NCBI GenBank assembly: GCA_003243865.1
Contig: QHBQ01000118.1
Span: 1 to 6,611 of the forward strand
Source: Candidatus Chloroheliales bacterium
Lineage (GTDB): Bacteria > Chloroflexota > Chloroflexia > QHBQ01
Direction: 5' to 3'
DNA: 6,611 nucleotides
Below, one piece after another: positions 5,501 to 6,611 of the stretch (positions are counted from its first letter, which is position 1; the number at the start of each line of letters is the position of its first letter). The translations under genes and the position numbers were made by a program. Under the pieces are notes generated by a model. That model searched no databases. It saw only the letters and a list, made by a program, of their open reading frames with translations, and had not been told where the DNA came from.

Positions 5501-6611
5501 ACGACATCGGGGCCACCTGGCTGCGCAGTGATACGCCCGCCTGCGCGGCGTTCACCTCACTGGCGCTGAATCCCAATCAGCCGACCAATCTGTATGCCGG
5601 TTGCGCCTTCGGCGGTGTATACGCCTCAAAGGACCGCGGCCTGTCCTGGCAACCGCTTGGCGGCACCGGTCTGCCTGCCGCTCCCGCCAGTGTTGTGGTT
5701 GACCCTACCGCCCCGGCTACCCTGCTGGCGATGCTCCCCACCCACCCCCAGGCTGCTGTCTATCGCTCGGTGGATGGCGGCGAACACTGGCGCAGTGCCG
5801 CCCTCGGCCTGCCTGCCGACACCGCTCCCGTCGCGTTGGCGATTGCGCCCCAGCCCGCGCCAAGCCGCCTCGGCCTGCTTGCCAGCGAACCCTCACCCGC
5901 CACCCTCTACCTCGCTTCCACCGAGGGCCGCCTCTTCGCCAGCGCCGATGCCGGGCGTAGCTGGCAGCCGCTAAAGTTGCTCCCGCCCGCTCACTATGCC
6001 GACCTCAAGCTGGTCCCCGGCCAGTTCGCCTCGCTCTATCTCGCTACCAGCGCAGGTGTCTACAACTCGCCCGATGCCGGCCTGAGTTGGCGACAGGTCA
6101 GCAGCACTCCTGCCCGCCAGCTTGCTTTCATCGGCGCGGGCGCGGATATGCGGGTGGTGGCGGTGACTGGCGGCGGCACACCCTTGCTCAACATAGGCAA
6201 CGCGGTGATCGCCGCGTCTGCTAGTGTTGCCTCACCCGGCGCTCATCTCAGTGACCCTGCGCCGCCTGCCTTCGGCGCGGTCAACTTCCCTGCCCCAGGC
6301 AACGCCAACGCCCTCTACGTCCTTGAAACCCATCACAACCTGCAAGGCGACTTCCTGCGCTTCTGGCAGAAGTATGATGGCCTGCGCGTGTTCGGCTACC
6401 CGCTTACCGAGGAGTTCGCCGAGAGCGGCCTGAAGGTGCAATACTTCGAGCGCGTTCGCCTGGAATATCACGCCGAGAACATTGACCAGAATGTCGAGCC
6501 GGTAGTCATCACCCGCCTGGGCAGCCAGCTAACCCAGGGCCGCTACTTCATCCCCGCCCGCTTCTTCGCGCCCGATCCCTCGCGCATCTACTTCGTCGAG
6601 ACCCGCCACTC
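2491..6611 (+). CDS. ApeA-like HEPN anti-phage protein, open in frame into a beta-propeller protein (3' partial)
   Basis: The frame is open from this ATG to the window end (1373 codons, no stop). Residues 1-536 are an ApeA-like protein. The N terminus FSYLGQWWMPEHPEDKLSGTL fits the ApeA N-terminal domain 1 pattern (G-x-W-W-x-P, then K-x-x-GTL), continuing through YSYLAEWAS at about 113-121. The C-terminal half, about residues 330-510, matches an Apea-type HEPN domain: AEVYHRRR near 345, then IVDTRNYLMHRE. Arg453-Asn454...His458 form the R-x4-H ribonuclease motif, followed by helices ending LLCELGF. ApeA proteins are single-gene anti-phage defences, thought to act through HEPN RNase activity on infection. 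Length suits a whole ApeA protein, but no stop follows. The frame continues through a GNAT-like stub (537-578), a repeat, a hydrophobic segment (613-626) and a propeller (from 667). Whether one fusion is made, or the two halves are separate proteins, is unresolved. The ApeA assignment is strong (0.85); the single-protein reading is weak. Confidence 0.6.
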   Translation, partial: MERFSYLGQWWMPEHPEDKLSGTLAFSTTDGLKLSLVGMLNVATSSDDNSLGACDIIVGETTDHRHITLEQCARVNLRGGNSLSSEQYLVRRAYMGVEFVKLEDVKFYKIIVGYSYLAEWASPEMTSLHDTHQGFSTYKVSHSLSDKAAEFIENTEISKTSVVYRIKAATGAIRSWESGVEPSAWFVVQSTKELDLDSFFSRFIDPFGSMLAITTDRPVSLIDVLVYSREGEVFTFDPAQLQPRNYFDISFSQSDVNAKLARVVFRDSKYSLRPARPITDRSDMLFMLNDVQDFKELMEKSIRLREELDIVYSLFVGVDINSMLSSVSSQEQAFVNLTQAAEVYHRRRCEAEARRNSETPENSHLRRRRVNEVWPEDEHRRSVNEIKKVIKKNLNYYHGWLSAKLSYSNDPTLKQRITQLVEIAISSMPSMLVQMLPDEQVRKWFIDAIVDTRNYLMHRELRPQSQVANLTEMYYITLTLYFLVQMYLLCELGFSVEISSELILRSKQFTDIWWGTSHFRKMIKSKVDGSGTKRLIMNTYTIRAHRPTDEPTIACLMHAMYAEGDGIRSIDDDKIAYRMNMKTHQQGRDKSRPYNSGNVGAQFIAPHRPHIRVALIIALLLTLLALPSSRAQQQPASGLPLATYSLAFDNVLRGTLYAGAADGVYKSGDSGKTWQRAGLAGSTVYAVLPDPRESNLLFAAADGGVFVSGDGGNSWQPGLRLAPSLAAYALAADPSAKPATILAAADGGVYVSHDRGASWQLAGLDGQRPTSLVFDGLHGTAYAGDGFNLYRSDNGGAWQLVSGLVKIANAVNGIAVNGLAVDSNAHVVYAATQRGLYKSADAGQNWIELGETTRCAFIALLTGSSRTLYASFNGLLKFSTDEGNSWKPLATAPAATVHAAALTLDGVTWFATGAGLLQQQGDALAPALSGDTAITALVVGQVRPSGGQLEEDDFTVAGGHLYRSSDQGQHWVAIPATLPAPVNAVLLTQGQLVAATASGLYASDDIGATWLRSDTPACAAFTSLALNPNQPTNLYAGCAFGGVYASKDRGLSWQPLGGTGLPAAPASVVVDPTAPATLLAMLPTHPQAAVYRSVDGGEHWRSAALGLPADTAPVALAIAPQPAPSRLGLLASEPSPATLYLASTEGRLFASADAGRSWQPLKLLPPAHYADLKLVPGQFASLYLATSAGVYNSPDAGLSWRQVSSTPARQLAFIGAGADMRVVAVTGGGTPLLNIGNAVIAASASVASPGAHLSDPAPPAFGAVNFPAPGNANALYVLETHHNLQGDFLRFWQKYDGLRVFGYPLTEEFAESGLKVQYFERVRLEYHAENIDQNVEPVVITRLGSQLTQGRYFIPARFFAPDPSRIYFVETRH
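3841..3870 (+). other. HEPN catalytic motif R-N-Y-L-M-H
   Basis: The codons read DTRNYLMHRE. Arg453 (3847-3849) and His458 (3862-3864) have the four-residue spacing of the HEPN R-x4-6-H active site, with the polar Asn directly after the Arg as in most active HEPN RNases. The site is intact, so the nuclease is predicted to be functional if the protein is made. Confidence 0.85.
4099..4248 (+). pseudogene. 5' remnant of a GNAT-type acetyltransferase gene
   Basis: From an ATG at 4099 the frame reads MNTYTIRAHRPTDEPTIACL and goes on through MHAMYAEGDGIRSIDDDKIAYR. This is the start typical of GNAT N-acetyltransferases: a beta strand Y-T-I-R, a P-x-D turn, then an amphipathic helix. The rest of the domain, including the acetyl-CoA-binding R/Q-x-x-G-x-G/A loop, is absent: after about 42 codons the sequence enters a palindromic repeat and then an unrelated exported protein. 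High GC marks it as native DNA on the right flank of the low-GC block. It has no ribosome-binding site and is in frame with the upstream ApeA-like sequence. The family call rests on a short segment and is moderate; the truncation is clear. Confidence 0.45.
4225..6611 (+). CDS. Exported beta-propeller (Asp-box/BNR, Ycf48-like) protein, alternative independent start; 3' partial
   Basis: This is the C-terminal part of the long open frame, listed separately because its own start at ATG 4225 (or 4231) is plausible. Translation from here gives a basic n-region (HRPHIR), a 14-residue hydrophobic core VALIIALLLTLLAL, and a signal-peptidase-like SRA|QQQ at about base 4383, so the mature protein should be extracytoplasmic. 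It carries twelve Asp-box motifs of the S-x-D-x-G-x-x-W type from 4489 to 6090, as in Ycf48/sortilin/sialidase-type propellers, and then a Chloroflexi-type C-terminal domain. Without the repeat at 4249-4309 the n-region would be about 13 residues, a normal length. No good ribosome-binding site precedes 4225. Substrate and function are unknown; such propellers usually bind proteins or glycans. No catalytic domain is visible before the window ends. Confidence 0.6.
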   Translation, partial: MNMKTHQQGRDKSRPYNSGNVGAQFIAPHRPHIRVALIIALLLTLLALPSSRAQQQPASGLPLATYSLAFDNVLRGTLYAGAADGVYKSGDSGKTWQRAGLAGSTVYAVLPDPRESNLLFAAADGGVFVSGDGGNSWQPGLRLAPSLAAYALAADPSAKPATILAAADGGVYVSHDRGASWQLAGLDGQRPTSLVFDGLHGTAYAGDGFNLYRSDNGGAWQLVSGLVKIANAVNGIAVNGLAVDSNAHVVYAATQRGLYKSADAGQNWIELGETTRCAFIALLTGSSRTLYASFNGLLKFSTDEGNSWKPLATAPAATVHAAALTLDGVTWFATGAGLLQQQGDALAPALSGDTAITALVVGQVRPSGGQLEEDDFTVAGGHLYRSSDQGQHWVAIPATLPAPVNAVLLTQGQLVAATASGLYASDDIGATWLRSDTPACAAFTSLALNPNQPTNLYAGCAFGGVYASKDRGLSWQPLGGTGLPAAPASVVVDPTAPATLLAMLPTHPQAAVYRSVDGGEHWRSAALGLPADTAPVALAIAPQPAPSRLGLLASEPSPATLYLASTEGRLFASADAGRSWQPLKLLPPAHYADLKLVPGQFASLYLATSAGVYNSPDAGLSWRQVSSTPARQLAFIGAGADMRVVAVTGGGTPLLNIGNAVIAASASVASPGAHLSDPAPPAFGAVNFPAPGNANALYVLETHHNLQGDFLRFWQKYDGLRVFGYPLTEEFAESGLKVQYFERVRLEYHAENIDQNVEPVVITRLGSQLTQGRYFIPARFFAPDPSRIYFVETRH
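4249..4309 (+). repeat. Three-hairpin GTAGGGGCG-type palindromic repeat inside the open frame
   Basis: Three perfect pairings are seen: GGGCGTGA 4249-4256 with TCACGCCC 4261-4268 around TAAA; CCCCTAC 4266-4272 with GTAGGGG 4285-4291; and GGGGCGCAAT 4288-4297 with ATTGCGCCCC 4300-4309 around TC. The stems overlap, so the element can refold. It is read through without a stop as GRDKSRPYNSGNVGAQFIAP. It resembles the short dispersed palindromes of Chloroflexi and cyanobacteria, and it lies at the boundary between the acetyltransferase stub and the exported protein. There is no U-tract, so it is not a typical terminator. Confidence 0.8.
4309..4383 (+). other. Signal peptide-like segment of the propeller protein
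   Basis: The order is basic residues (HRPHIR), an uninterrupted 14-residue hydrophobic core (bases 4327-4368), a helix-breaking PSS, and SRA followed by QQQ, fitting a type I signal-peptidase site after base 4383. The core is short for a membrane anchor and typical for a cleaved Sec signal. In the full-length reading it would be an internal segment at residues 613-626. Confidence 0.7.
4489..6090 (+). other. Twelve Asp-box motifs, about 13-14 propeller blades
   Basis: Asp boxes start at 4489 (SGDSGKTW), 4612, 4744, 4861 (degenerate, RSDNGGAW), 5005, 5125, 5380, 5497, 5626, 5767, 5941 and 6067 (SPDAGLSW). Spacing is mostly 117-144 bases (39-48 residues). The 255-base gap between 5125 and 5380 hides one blade whose box has decayed (around FATGAGLLQQQG), and a last blade may lie near 6190. 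Thirteen to fourteen blades would suit two tandem seven-bladed propellers; that count is inference. Confidence 0.8.
6313..6611 (+). other. Chloroflexi-type C-terminal domain, cut by window end
   Basis: ALYVLETHHNLQGDFLRFWQ is followed by YDGLRVFGYPLTEEFAESGL, VQYFERVRLEYHAEN and ITRLGSQLTQ. This 'F-x-x-GGL-x-x-FG-Y-P-x-x-E ... VQYFER-x-R-x-E-x-H' pattern recurs at the ends of secreted proteins in Chloroflexi; I recall it as common but know no firm function. It follows the last propeller blade after a short Pro/Ala-rich linker. It is one of the better clues to the phylum. Confidence 0.55.

Noticed and set aside
4340..5974. Several + strand frames of 60-160 codons in other phases
   Set aside because: They are Pro/Ser/Arg-rich shadow translations of the propeller region, which has clear repeated motifs in frame 1.
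4489..6090. Regular spacing of similar short sequences as a CRISPR-like array
   Set aside because: The repeats are degenerate at DNA level and conserved only as protein Asp boxes; spacing varies from 117 to 255 bases.

Overview
The window looks like chromosomal DNA of a GC-rich bacterium, most probably a member of the Chloroflexi (Chloroflexota). This rests on the style of the proteins, on the C-terminal 'FGYPLTEEF...QYFER' domain that recurs in secreted Chloroflexi proteins, and on GC-rich palindromic repeats placed inside and at the ends of genes. It is an inference from protein style, not a phylogenetic test. Every gene I support lies on the + strand.

Layout: (1) 1-594, the 3' two thirds of folP (dihydropteroate synthase), whose reading frame ends in a tail encoded by a C/G-rich palindromic repeat. 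(2) 591-1097, folK (HPPK), overlapping folP by ATGA. (3) 1098-1296, a short intergenic stretch with half of a dispersed repeat. (4) 1297-1878, an unrecognised tryptophan-rich protein, again ending in a repeat-derived tail. (5) 1878-2531, a histidine phosphatase, coupled to the previous gene by TAATG. (6) From about 2400 to about 4100 the base composition falls sharply and AGA/AGG/ATA codons become common. This foreign-looking block encodes a nearly complete ApeA-like anti-phage protein with an ApeA N-terminal domain and a C-terminal HEPN domain carrying an RNYLMH catalytic motif. (7) At about 4099 the high-GC background returns inside the same reading frame, with the first ~42 codons of what looks like a GNAT acetyltransferase, a three-hairpin palindromic repeat (4249-4309), a signal-peptide-like hydrophobic stretch, and a long secreted beta-propeller protein with twelve Asp-box motifs that runs off the window end.

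The most striking point is that frame 1 is open without a stop from the ATG at 2491 to the last base (1373 codons). As written, the DNA joins a cytoplasmic HEPN ribonuclease module to an acetyltransferase stub, a hydrophobic segment and a double beta-propeller. The simpler reading is a defence gene inserted next to a truncated GNAT gene, with the stop codon lost and the propeller gene using its own start near 4225/4231. The more exciting reading is one membrane-spanning fusion. Sequence alone cannot decide between them.

Functionally, folP and folK provide consecutive steps of folate synthesis. The ApeA-like protein would act alone as an abortive-infection type phage defence. The propeller protein would be exported to the cell surface or envelope.
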